In this document: in pieces, positions 1 to 12,700 of the stretch
How positions within the stretch are numbered: the first letter of the stretch is position 1
How the letters are laid out: each line of letters begins with the position of its first letter
NCBI GenBank assembly: GCA_028285685.1
Contig: JANQOR010000003.1
Location: forward strand, 1-33,956
Direction: 5' to 3'
DNA: 33,956 nt
From: Cyclobacteriaceae bacterium
GTDB taxonomy: Bacteria; Bacteroidota; Bacteroidia; Cytophagales; Cyclobacteriaceae
The notes under the pieces: model-generated
What the model saw: the letters and a program-made list of their open reading frames with translations, nothing else
Told to the model about the DNA's origin: nothing
The model's database searches: none
Made by a program: the position numbers and the translations under genes

Positions 1-768
1 GTACCTACGACGAACACAGTAGGTAGTTTAACGACCACTGGTGGTACGGTAGTAGCAGGTTACTGGAACAGCACGAATACAGGTATAGACATAGTAGTAC
101 CTCTGGACAACACAGATGGTAATTTAGATAATGGTTTTGTACAGTTAGAGATGTCTGATGATGGGTTTACAGGTACTGCTAATCTGGGAAGTTCATCTAC
201 TATCACGAATGGTGAGCGAGTAGCAGGCACAAAGACGATTTCTATTACAGCTGCTACTTTGGAGGCGAATGGGGAGTTTCCTGCAGAGGGTGGGACTTTT
301 GAGATTCGAGCAGTGATCGGAGATATCGCTGGCAACACAGTGACCTACACAGAGAGTGCTACCTCGATAGAGATTGATCAGGTAATTCCTACAACGAACA
401 CAGTAGGTAGTTTGACCTCCACCGGAGGCACAGTAGTTCCTCTCTATTGGAATGCTACGAATACTGGGTTTGATGTCGTAGTGCCATTAGATAACGCAGA
501 TGCCACCTTGGACAATGGTACAATTCAACTAGAGCTTTCAAATGACGGTTTTACAGGATCCGATGATTTAGGGAGTTCTGTTACAATTACGAACGGATTC
601 CGAGTTGCAGGAACTACAACTATATCGATCACTGAAGCTGTTCTAGAGGCAAATGCAGAATTTCCAACGGATAACAACACTTTCGAGGTTAGGGCGATTA
701 TAACTGATATTGCAGGCAATGACATAACATATACAGAAAGCGCAACAGTCATCGAAGTGGACCAAACG
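1..768 (+). repeat. Two tandem 384-bp coding repeats
   Basis: Unit 1 is 1-384 and unit 2 is 385-768, in frame and exactly the same length (128 codons). Both start (V/I)PTTNTVGSLT, share VVPLDN, SNDGFTG/SDDGFTG, GSS.TITNG, RVAGT.TISIT, and close with DIAGN..TYTESAT.IE.DQ. The nucleotide match is long and nearly exact around the CGAACACAGTAGGTAGTTT segment. Because the window opens at a unit boundary, the array probably extends upstream. Confidence 0.9.
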
Positions 769-3700
769 GCTCCTTCGGTGCCAAGTGTACCAGATTTAGC
801 AGCCGCTGACGATGATGGAATAGATGTATCTGGAGCTGCGTTAGATTCTGATAATATAGCCAGTACTACTTCGAACCTTACATTTTCGGGAACATCAGAT
901 GCATCAACAGGTATAAGTGATGTTACAATAAATATATATAGTGACGAAGAAGATGCAGTGAACTCACTAGGAAGTGTTGTTGCAACCGCAGGGGGCACTT
1001 GGACTACTGACGTGAATATTACCATGGTGAATGCTGTCACCAACACCGCATTTAATTTCCAAGCTACAGCAACGGATGATGCAGGTAATGAAAGTGCTAG
1101 AACGACAGCATTAGCCTTCTTGCATGTTCCACCTGCGACCTTTACATCTGCGGCCTACCGCGATAATGACGCAGACGGAGTCGTAGATACGCTGGTAGTC
1201 AATTTTAGTAAGGACATTGTCATCCGAGATAACGATGGAACAGGATTTGGAGCACTAACATTTAGCGGTGCAAACTTGGCGTTTGAGGATGCTGTAACTC
1301 ACAATACGGTATCAGCTGGAACCTCATTTGAGTTTACCATTGACGAAACATCGGTAATTACCGGCACTGATGATCCCGGAGAAGACATCTCATACTCCAC
1401 AGCATCCACTTCATTCATAATTACATCAGTTGGAGGAATTGAAATGCTGGACCTGGAAGGACCTGAAACACCAACAGATGAAGCTGCTCCTGTTATTATT
1501 CTGGCGCAATCGTTTGATACCGAAGCAACTCCCAATGGTGCAGTGGACCTTGTGGAAATACAGCTCAGTGAGCCGGTTGACGATGCAGATGTAACAACTG
1601 ACCTTGCTAATTTTTCTTTGACACCTCCTGCCTCCTTTGGAAGTGCTATCACCCCCTCAGGCTTTACTACCGCAGTCAGTACAATTGCTAGTGATGGCGG
1701 AGGAAATAATGAGTTCTTTTCATTGATATTCAACGTAACTACGATCGGGACAGGTGAGTTTACATTAGAATATACTGCTGCCAATGTTACGGACGATGCT
1801 GCAGTGCCGAACGATCTCTCTGTTCCTTCCGGAACAGAAATAGTGGATAAAGCGGCACCAAAGGTCATTGATTTCGGAGTTGCCGGGGATCTAACTCCTT
1901 ATGATGAGGAAACAGATGTGACTCCTACAAATTCTATAAGTCTCAAGTATTCGGAGTCAGTAACTTGGGATACCAGCCAAGACATCTTTTTTGTTCAACA
2001 AGTTCCACCAGTTAACACTACATATAATGCTTCAAGCAACACCGGGGACGTTGATGACTCTGCAATTGATGGGACCGTAGTAATTACAACACCTTCTATG
2101 GAAGCAAATGCTTCCTATTACACGATCATTGATCCAGGTGCATTTGTGGATGATGAAAATAACACAAGTGAAGATCAATTTGATGATGCTGACGATTGGG
2201 ACTTTACCACAGAGACAGCCTTGGTGGTGGTCAGTGCAGTTAATAATGGTACTACCGAGGTGGTTGTGACCTTAAACGACGACGCAATAATGACCAACGA
2301 TCCGGGGGATAACGGTGACTTTATCATCCGGGATGGGCTGAATACAGTTTTTCCGGTAACCAATGCAACCACTGGTTCTACTGATGAAATTACGCTGACC
2401 TTGGATCTCACCAATGCAGTGGGAGATTTAACATTTGAATATCAGGGTGTTGCTACGGGAAATACTGATATCACAGACGTCGGTGCGGACGTTGGAACTT
2501 TGGCGGATACTACTGGCGTAACGATAAATTATGATGTCACTAACCCATTAATCTCCGATGCAACTACGGATGAGGATGATGGTATTATTCTCTTTTTTAA
2601 TGACTCTATTCAAAACGTTGCTGCAGTTATTGGAGATTTTCAAATCGTAGACGGTGGAGCAAACGACTACTCCTCAGACCTGTTGACTATCACAGATCTA
2701 GTCGCCGAAGATGCACAACTGGAATTGAACTTTACATCAGGAGATCTGGCTTCAATTTCTGGTGATTTATTTATAACATATACAGACAATTTAGCAAACG
2801 ATGGGATTCAAGATTTCGGAGGAAATCAGTTAGCGGATCAAGTTTTCCAGATTGAGCTAGATAATATTCCACCTACTTTGGATGCATCAAATGCAATTTC
2901 GATCATTGATAATACGACTCTTGAAATTGATTTTGTAGAAAATGTTCAGGTCACGACAGCCACACCCGCAAACGAGTTTACAGTGGTTGATGGTGCAGGA
3001 AACAACTATTTGGTTGCAGTCATCTCAGATAATATAGCTGACGATGAATTAATTCGACTTACAGTGCAGGATTTCACCAATGCTATTGGCGACTTGCTTG
3101 TGACCTACAGTCCTACGAGTTCTGTAATAGAGGACTTTGGAGGTAATCAACTAGCAGGCTTTTCAATGGAACGAGTTGATAGAGATGATGGAACCGGAGG
3201 TGATGAACCCACTCTGGTGAGCGCCGTCGTGATTAGTGATTCGGAGATAGAACTTACTTTTTCTGAACCTGTGCAGGAGGGTGCCGGAACTACTGGCCCG
3301 AATTTCACAGTCACTGATGAGAACGGAGTAGTTTTTGGACTTTCTGACGTTGAGGATGATAACTTAAACGATGAGGTTATAGATCTTAAGTTCCCTGCGT
3401 CGTCTCTGTCTTCAAGTTTGGGAGATATCGTTATCGATTATTCTCCGGGAACAATTCAGGATTTTGGAGAAAATCTAGTAGCACTGACCTCCGTTACCAT
3501 CGAAGTAGATTTTACACTGACTCCCGACACAACTGAAGTATTTTCCAACAATGCTGCGGGTGATACAAATGGAGATGCTATAGCGATGTATAGAACAGAA
3601 AGCCTCACTATTGGCTCTGAAACACCAATTACCATTACTCCACAAATCACCTTCACACCAGGTAGTACAATCACTATATACGACGATGCGGGATTAACAA

Positions 3701-6700
3701 ACATGGTGCATCAGGACGTTGGGGTAACTTCGAGCATATCACCTACGCTGGACGACTTTTTTGATCAATATGGAACTGATTTTACCACGCTAGGTAATGA
3801 GCACGGGGTATTTACATTTTATATAACAGAGACAGCTGTTAATGGCACCGACAGCGAAGGTCCTGCGATAAAATATTCAATTGCGCTTCTGGATGACATA
3901 GTTCGTAGTCCGGATAAAAACAACTTCACAGAAGACGAGTCAAGTGGTACGTTGCAAATTGATGACCCTCCATCGGATCAGACCGTCACATTTACAGCAA
4001 ATGGCCTTTCTAATTTTGATTATAATCCGGGAGGAGCCTTTTCCAGTGCATCATTTAATCCAGGTGCTGCAGGAACCGGGACTCATTTGCTCACTGTTGA
4101 AATCGAGAATGATACCTCACTGGTTTCGGCAGTTTTCGAGCCTTTTAGTTACACTGTTACACTGGGAATCGATGTGCTAAACAGTGGGGCAGACGTCAAT
4201 TTTTGTAGAACCGAAGTCCCTTCTTTTCTTGATGTAAACAGTGACCCCGAAGGAATAGACGTTGGGGATTCTCTCGGAACAATTGGTGATCGTGGAGCTG
4301 TTAATGACTTTTTGGAACTCGAGGCCTACTATATTTTAAATGGCAACATCTATACAGCAATTGGAGCAGTAGGTGTAGCAGGACCAGCTGGAGGAAATAT
4401 TGCCTCAACTATTTTGGAATACGATCCTGATGGAAATCGTACTGGAATTGTGGCAGGCATACCAACGTATACAACCGATGAATGGGAGTTTGATCCATCA
4501 ACGATTGATGGCTTAGGGATACCAGGTAGGCCAGAGGTAGATACGATCCGTCTCGCATATATTACGGTTGATGATGCTGGAGGGTCTCCGACCTCGGTTG
4601 CAACTGCTGATATATTCGTTTTCCCTGATCCTGTGGTTACCATCAAAGCAAATGACGGAACTAGCGATTTTCCAGAGTATATATGTGAGGATGATTCACC
4701 ATTTGAACTTACTGCAAATATTTTCACGTTTACCGGTGACATTGACACAACAGGATTCGTGACGAACGGATACGAGTTGTTTACTTCCGCTGATTTTGGC
4801 ATAAACTACACCACACTCGGAGTCGTAGATGATGCCGGAATTGATTTTGTAGACCCAGCAAACATTTTGACCCTTGATCCTGCAGATAATGGTTACTATC
4901 GAATTATCTATACTTCAGAGGCACAAACAAATGCAGGTTGTACTAGTACAGATACAGTTGACTTTCAAATCGTTCCAGAGCCGGCAGTTCCATTGTTGTC
5001 AACTTCTTTGACAGGAATCGGAGGCCTTGGGGATGGAACTAACTTCTCGGTTAATGGCCAATACTTGCTGGAGTTCTGTGACGGTGACATTCTACCTGAT
5101 TTGACGGGAATTGGTGATTCCATTACCTGGTACAATGATGATTTGACTGTTCTGTCCTCAGCTGGGAATGCACTGCAGGTTGCAGACAACTTTGGATCAA
5201 ATATCTTATCCGGAGGATCAGACTTCTCACTTTTCTTCTCAGAAAAAGACTCAGTTGACGTAAATGGTTCTGGATTTGCGGGATGTGAGTCTAATCTAAG
5301 AGAAGTCCGTATTAGAGTGTATAATATCCCAGATGTTGTCACCCTAAACAACACCGATAATAACAATTTTGAGGATCTCGGAAACGATGAGTACTTGTTT
5401 GAGTACTGTGTCGGTGAGTCTTTTGAGCAAATTGATCTCGCAAATGATGTGTCGGATCCAAGGTCTCACTTTAATCTATTGGACGCTGACAAGAGTCTGA
5501 TACTCGAGACGCAAACCTCCTTATTTGATTGGGATGCCGCACCTATCAATTTTGCTGGTGCAGCAGATACAGATACTACGATTTATGTTGTACTGGTGCA
5601 AAATGACAGCACTTTTGTCTCAGGAGCCACAAGCCCGGAATTTGAGGGCTGTGCTTCAACAGATACTGTGAAACTTACAATCAGCGTCTTTAGCATTCCA
5701 GATGACATGGTTGCAACATCTTCGCTTCCGACTAATAACCAAGGTGAAGTAATAACAGAGTTCTACACATGTGAGGGAGATGCCCTGCCAACAATTACAA
5801 CTATTGATGAAGCAGGAGTCATATATGGATGGTATGCTGATGACAATGGTACGGCATTGAGCTTTGATTCGGAGACAAGGATTGTGGAGAGTTCTGAGCT
5901 TCTTGACTCGGACATCGCAGGAGTGACTACTTACCGCACTGAATTGGATGGCTCAGGCGGAGGTCAGGCCACGTACGACAACTCAGTAACAGGTATTTAC
6001 TATTTCTGGGTGACTCGGAGAACGAATCGGGGAACCGGAACACCTGAGTCCAACGGAACTGGAAATAATTCCAACTTCGATGGATGTGAAAGTTCGGCAA
6101 CCCTAGTAGCTGTTACGGTATTTGATGATGCTGTTGATCCAGTTATCAGCGGAGCCAACCATACGAACGTTACCGCAGGGGACTATGAGGTTTTCTATTG
6201 CACCAATGATCTTTCCGCAGATGACACCTTCGATGCATCCGTCCAAAGTTTTACCAATGCAGCTTTTGGTACTTCCGCAACAGGAGCAACTTCGTTGCAG
6301 TCTGTGCATAACTTCAACTGGTACCTCTCAAACTCATCCGGAATTCAAGGATCTCGTGTCAATTTGGCGGACAGCACCGGAAAGAGTCCTACTGCTGGTG
6401 AACTACTCCTAACGGGATTCCCGAATGATCTGGATCGGTACTATGTGGTGACACAAGTTGTTCATAGAATTGATTCAACCACTTCTATCGATGATACTCC
6501 TGTTTATGAAGGTTGTGAAAGCGATGGAGTTTTGGTCCGAATACGTGTATTTACTGAACCAGCCGCTCCAACTGTTGATGATGTGTCCAATCATGACAAT
6601 TACTCCTATTGTGATGGAGTAATTGATGCTGAGGTTTCATCAGTTGATATTCAGGGTGAAGTAGGTGCCATATACAATTTATACAGCGATGCTTCTCTCA

Positions 6701-9700
6701 CAGATACATTGACTTCAATCAGCGACGGAGACCTGGATGGAATTGTGACACTTAGTGCAACTGACTTTGGAATCGCGGACAGTCTGGTTGGTAGCTACAA
6801 CTACTACGTGACTCAAATTGCGGACTTTAATTCTGTTACTGCTGGATTCACTGGTGAGAATTTTGATGGGTGTCAGAGTCCGGCACTTCCAATAAGCTTT
6901 AATATTTTGAGCATTCCTGTGACTCCGACCATTGTTACAACTGATACGATTAGATGTAGCAATGATATAGTGGGTCCTATAACAATAGATTTCAGTGGCG
7001 TTGCAGATGCAGATCGATTTGTACTCTATGATGAAGGACAGAATCCAATTGATACCTTGACCACCGACGCTGCTGATTTTTCAACTTTTGATGCGATTAG
7101 CGTCGGCACGGATAGCACAATTTATATCTCACAAATTACTGGGCTTAATGATGATGGTAGGAATTTCCAAGGATGTCAGAGTGCCTTACAACCACTGGTG
7201 CTCACCATTTTCCCTCAACCCACTCAGCCTGTAACATTGGGGAATGGTTCATCTGTTCTTGAATATGTCTACTGCGAAGGTGAGGATATAAGTGCTTCTA
7301 CTCTTGATATTGACAACAGTGGTGCTACAGATTCACTTTATATCTGGTATACAGATGCAGGTCTTACGAATGTAATAACAAATACGAGTGGCAGCACGTA
7401 CGGTGAGAGCATAAATGTCCAGGATATTATCGATGCTGGTGTGTTTGACATTAATACTGATATTTCCAATGTAGCAACGTATAACTTATATGTTACGTCA
7501 ACTTCCGAAACCGACGAAGAAGGAGGTACTTACGCTGGTTGTGAAAGTCCTGGTCGACAGCTGACTATCACTGTTAATCCCCTTCCGGAAATATCGTTTG
7601 TCAATTTGGATTCTGAATATTGCTTTGATGATGTGTCTTCAGGTTCGGCGGTCGAGTACAACGTGTACCTGGAAGCTAGTGTTTTTGTGGATGGAGTTGA
7701 GGTGTTCGCAGGAGACGGTGATAATAGCACAGACGATTTTAATGAAGCGATTTCAACTGTGTCTTGGTCAATAGTTTCTGGAGCAACTTCTGTAAATATT
7801 GACAATGCTGACAACACTGGATCGGCTTCCTTTAACCCGGCTGATTTAGCACGTGCGGTGTCTGAAACACGTGAAGGAAGTGATAGTGATCATACGATTC
7901 GACTAGTTTATACCCATTCAACTGGTTGTGTCGATAGTATTGAGCAGACCATCACAGTTAGGGCACTACCAACATTGGACATCATATATTCCGATGATAC
8001 TGGCCAGAATCTTGAGGACGACCCAGTGGATGGAACTAGTATTTGTTATGATGAAGCTCTATTCACACTACAAGGTGTTAGTGAGGGAATAAATACTTCA
8101 AGTGGCACCTTCCAGTTGTTCCTTGGAACAGATACAACTGGGCTTGAACTGACAGGTAGTGTGGGTTTCACAGATCTCGGCATTGGAAGGGTTAATATAA
8201 TACCAAGCAACATTTCGGATGATGCGGGACAGACAAGAGAGGGAGTTGATACCAATTACACCTTGAAGTACACCTTTACTGATGGAAACGGATGTAGTAA
8301 TATCATAACAAGAGGGCTCGTGATTAACCCGCAACCGACACTAGATATTAACTACGAAAATGCGACAGGGCAAAATTCTGCCGATGACTTGATTGACGGG
8401 ACCGGCATTTGTTATGATGAAGGTACCTTCTCGATAAGGGGTATCCAGGAAGGTATTGATGCGACCTCTGGATCGTTTGCGATATTCCTTGATGCAGGCG
8501 CCAATGTTCCTCTAACAACAGATGGATTTATTGATAATGGTGATGGAACAGCGACCTTCGATCCGGCTGAAGTGTCAGTTGATGACGGAAAATCTCGAGT
8601 TGGAAATTTAGCGTCTACCTACTATATAGAGTTTACATTTAGTGATGTTAATGGATGTTCTAATACAGTTGTGCGATCTATTGATGTGGATCCACATCCT
8701 GAGTTATCGATAGAATATGTAGGCAATACTGGTGAAAATCTTGCAGATGACGACATAGCTGGTACAAGGGTGTGCGTAGATGCTGGAAGTGGAACTTTTA
8801 ACATAAAAGGTATTCAGCGTGGTGTTGATGCTACTTCTGGTACATTCACGGTAATTGATAATGCTACGTCTACTGATCTTACTGCTGATGCCTCGTTTAC
8901 CGACAATGGAGATGGAACAGCGACCATTGATCCGCTTGCCATCCACATTGCAGCAGGTAGAACGGAAGTAGGAGGAAATAGCACCGATTTGGATATTACG
9001 TACACTTTTACTGATGCTAACGGTTGTAGCAATAATGTAACATCTAGAATCACGGTGAATCCATTACCTACGCTTGAGATTACATATTCAGATGATACTG
9101 GTCAAAACCTCGAGAATGATCTAGTCGCTGGGACCTCGGTCTGCTACGATCAGTCTATCTATAGTTTGACTGGACTCAGTGAAGGAGTTCAGGCTACGGG
9201 AATCTTCCAGATATTCCTCGGCTCAGATACTCTTGGAACCGAATTGACCTCAAGTGCTGGATTTACAGACATTGGAAATGGAACTGTCAACTTGATTCCT
9301 AGCTTTATTGCGACAGATGCAGGGCAAGGTCGTGAAAGCGTAGATACGAACTACACACTGAAATATACCAGTACCGACGGCCAAGGTTGTAACAACATTA
9401 TTGTAAGAACCTTTACAATAAACCCGCAGCCTACACTAGAAATCAACTATGAGAATGCAACAGGACAGAACGCAGCAGATGATCTTATCAATGGTACGGG
9501 AGTCTGCTACGATGAAGCAGCCTTCTTGATTAGGGGAATACAGGAAGGAACTGATGCTACGACAAACTCGACGTTCAACATTTTCCTCGACGCTGGTGGA
9601 CTTATACCACTTGCTACAGATGGTTTTACAGACAATGGAGATGGTACAGCGACGGTTGATCCCGGTGAGATTTCCAATGACAATGGGACTGCCAGGGTAG

Positions 9701-12700
9701 GTAACCTTGCTACGACATATTATATCCAATTCACATATGTGGATGCGAATGGGTGTTCCAATTCTGAAATAAGATCATTGGATATTGACCCGCATCCGGA
9801 GTTAGCAATCGAGTATGTAGCATCGACAGGCGGTAACACTGGAAACATAGATGGCACACAAGTCTGCGTGGATGTAACAGAAAGCCCTTTTGATTTAAAA
9901 GGAATTCAACGTGGAATTGATGCTACGAATGCTAATCCAATTTCGTTTACTGCTGTGGATAACGCTACCTCTACCACCGTTACCACTGGTTTTACAGACA
10001 ATGGTGATGGAACGGCTACAGTTGACCCGCTTCAGGTTCACACTAGCCTTGGAAGGACGTCTGTCGGGGGCAATAGTACTTTACTTGATGTAACCTTTAC
10101 TTTCCAAGATGATAACGGATGTGGAAACACTGTTACCTCTTCAATTACAATAAATCCTCAACCAGATATTAGTTTGATTGCTATTCAGGATGTTAATACG
10201 ATTTTAGGTATAGCGGATAATGTTGTTGAGGTTTGTCAAAATGAAACCTTCAATAATATATCACTCATTGGAGTGTTTTCTGATGGTACTCAGACCAACG
10301 CGGGAACCATCTCGTTGAATGGTGTACAGGTACAAACTGGTGGTAGTTTCACTTTTAACACGCTGGCTCAGGTGCCAGCTGGTCAAGACAGTGTGTTTAC
10401 TGTCAGGTTTGACTACACGGACCCATCAACTAACTGTGATAATTTTATAGAGAAAGAGCTGAGAGTATTTGGAGCGCCAGTCTTAGGTCCACCAGTTGGT
10501 GATAAGATAAGGGCTGTTACTGCCTGTGATGCTGAATCAATTACAGTCGAGCTTGATATTTTGAATTTGACAACTTCTGGCGGTGTGATTGATATAAATC
10601 AATTAGATATTGAATGGTTTGTGGATGATGTTTCAATTGGTAAGAGCGCTGCTGGATCCTTGCAAATTGACTTCCCTATTCCTTCAGGAGATGATCGAAC
10701 AATTTTCCCTTTTAAAGCGGTGGTGACGGATTTACGTAACGATCCGAGTACTGCCTGCGCTGTAACTACTGAGAATAGCATTACGGTGGGTCGTCAACCA
10801 GATCCAGCTGTAGCATGGGATGGTATTGCTGAGGGTTTACCAACTACTTTCACGATAACAGAGGAGAATACACTCTTGCCTGACGCTTCAATTGATTCAG
10901 TCGGAATAAGAATACTGGCTCCTGATAGTACCACCGTCTTGTTTGAAGATGGAATTTTTGATCCTAATAATCCAATCGTTCCGTCTCAATTTACCTACAC
11001 GTTTGCAACCTCTGGAAGATTTGTAGTTCACTACTTTGTTGTGTCAAATAGTGGATGTGATGCGCTTGAGGCTCGTTACGTCAACATACTTGAAAGGGTT
11101 GTTTGGGATTTTGATACAAACGGAGATTACTTCAAGCCATTCGATGGTACAGTTTCTGGCGGTGAGTGGTTTGCTGAAAATAGGTCAGTGGATGCGAAGG
11201 AAGATGACTTGTTGACCTCTTGGAGACTTGTGAGCAACTCAGATTCCATTGCAACTTTGGTAGGACAAAGCGATTTTTGGATGACTTCCAGTACCTCTAC
11301 TGGTAAGTATCAGCCAGACGAAGAGTCATTTATCTATTCCCCATTATTCCAGTTAACAGGGTTTGATCTGCCTGCCATTTCCTTTAGAAGAAACTTCCAG
11401 TTTACCTCTTTCCAGGATGGTGTCGTGCTTCAGTATTCATTGGACAACGGTGCGGTGTGGCAGAACGTAGGAGGTATTACAGGCACCTTACCAAGTGGTA
11501 ATAATTGGTACAACACTCTATCAATAACCAGTGCACCTGGATCAACGGCGACTGGTGGAGAAACTGGCTCAAATGATACTAGAGTGGGGTGGGCCGACCT
11601 GCCAGCGGGAACTCCTCAAGATGGAGCTGGGTGGCAAGATGCACAAAATGTGCTTTCTGGTGTCGGTCCTACTGATCTTATGTCAATTCGTTTCCGTTTT
11701 GCATTGGGCGCTCAGGGCAACGATAAAGGAAATGGAGATTTTGGTTTTGCTTTTGACGACTTCAGAATTTATAACCAGGATAAAGTTGTGCTAGTGGAGC
11801 AATTCTCTTCTTCTCTATCTAACGGCAGTATAGCAGTGGGAGATGACATCCCTAATGAGATCAATACGAATACAACGATGTTGATTAACTACTTCACAGA
11901 TTTGGCTAATGACTTAGGTCTTGATGAACTTAACAGGAGGAACACCGTTGATCCAAGCGCGAGAGTTACCTACTATGGTATTAATGAGGCTCCTACCTCA
12001 GTTCTTGATGGTGAGGTCATAGAGCAAACTCAATCAGATGTGATCAGCTGGACTAGTACGAATATCGATACAAAAGGTGTGGTACCTACGGACTTTGAGA
12101 TCAATGGCGGAGGACTAGCTAACCCAGTGACCTTGGATGATCCAGGAGTTATAAGACTGGAAGCCTCGTTTACGGCTGGAAGGGAATTCGTTGATGCAGA
12201 CTTGTCTATAATCTTTGCAGTTGTTGAGAAGCAGGTCGTTGTTCCAAATGAAGGTATTGGTAATTACGCTGGTGGAGCTGTTATTAACAACGTTGCAAGA
12301 GTACTTTTACCTGGTCCTGGCGGATACAACATCACCGGTGATATCGCGGACGGCGCTACTATAACTCGAGACGTAGAGTGGATTGTTGATAATGTTTTCG
12401 ATCCTGCAGAGCTACGGGTGATCGTATTTGTTCAAGACAATAAGACCAAGCAGGTGCTTCAGTCAAATTTCTTTGATATTACAAATGCAGCTGAGACTGT
12501 CTTGGGGATCGGAGATATTCCAATCTTCACCGTCTATCCAAACCCAAGTGACGAGGAGGTACATCTTGAATTCAGTGACGCGATTGGCTCAAAAGGGGAA
12601 TGGATTCTGTACGATCAATCTGGAAGAAAAGTGTTGAATGGAACGATTGCCAAGGGATCTCAACTACTTACAGTTGATACTTCAGAGATACCATCGGGTA

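Noticed and set aside
525-1868. Long minus-strand open frames opposite the giant gene (for example 525-1046 and 1299-1868)
   Set aside because: They are antisense to a continuous repeat protein; their Ser/Val/Thr-rich translations are mirror images of the Asp/Thr-rich sense codons and show no domain or start signal.
6103-9729. Further antisense frames across the Ig and cassette repeats
   Set aside because: Their Ser, Val and Ile-rich products recur at the same place in each repeat, as expected from a mirrored repeat, not from genes.
7966-10158. CRISPR-like or non-coding repeat array
   Set aside because: The periodicity is that of protein domains in one open frame; there are no short identical repeats with spacers.
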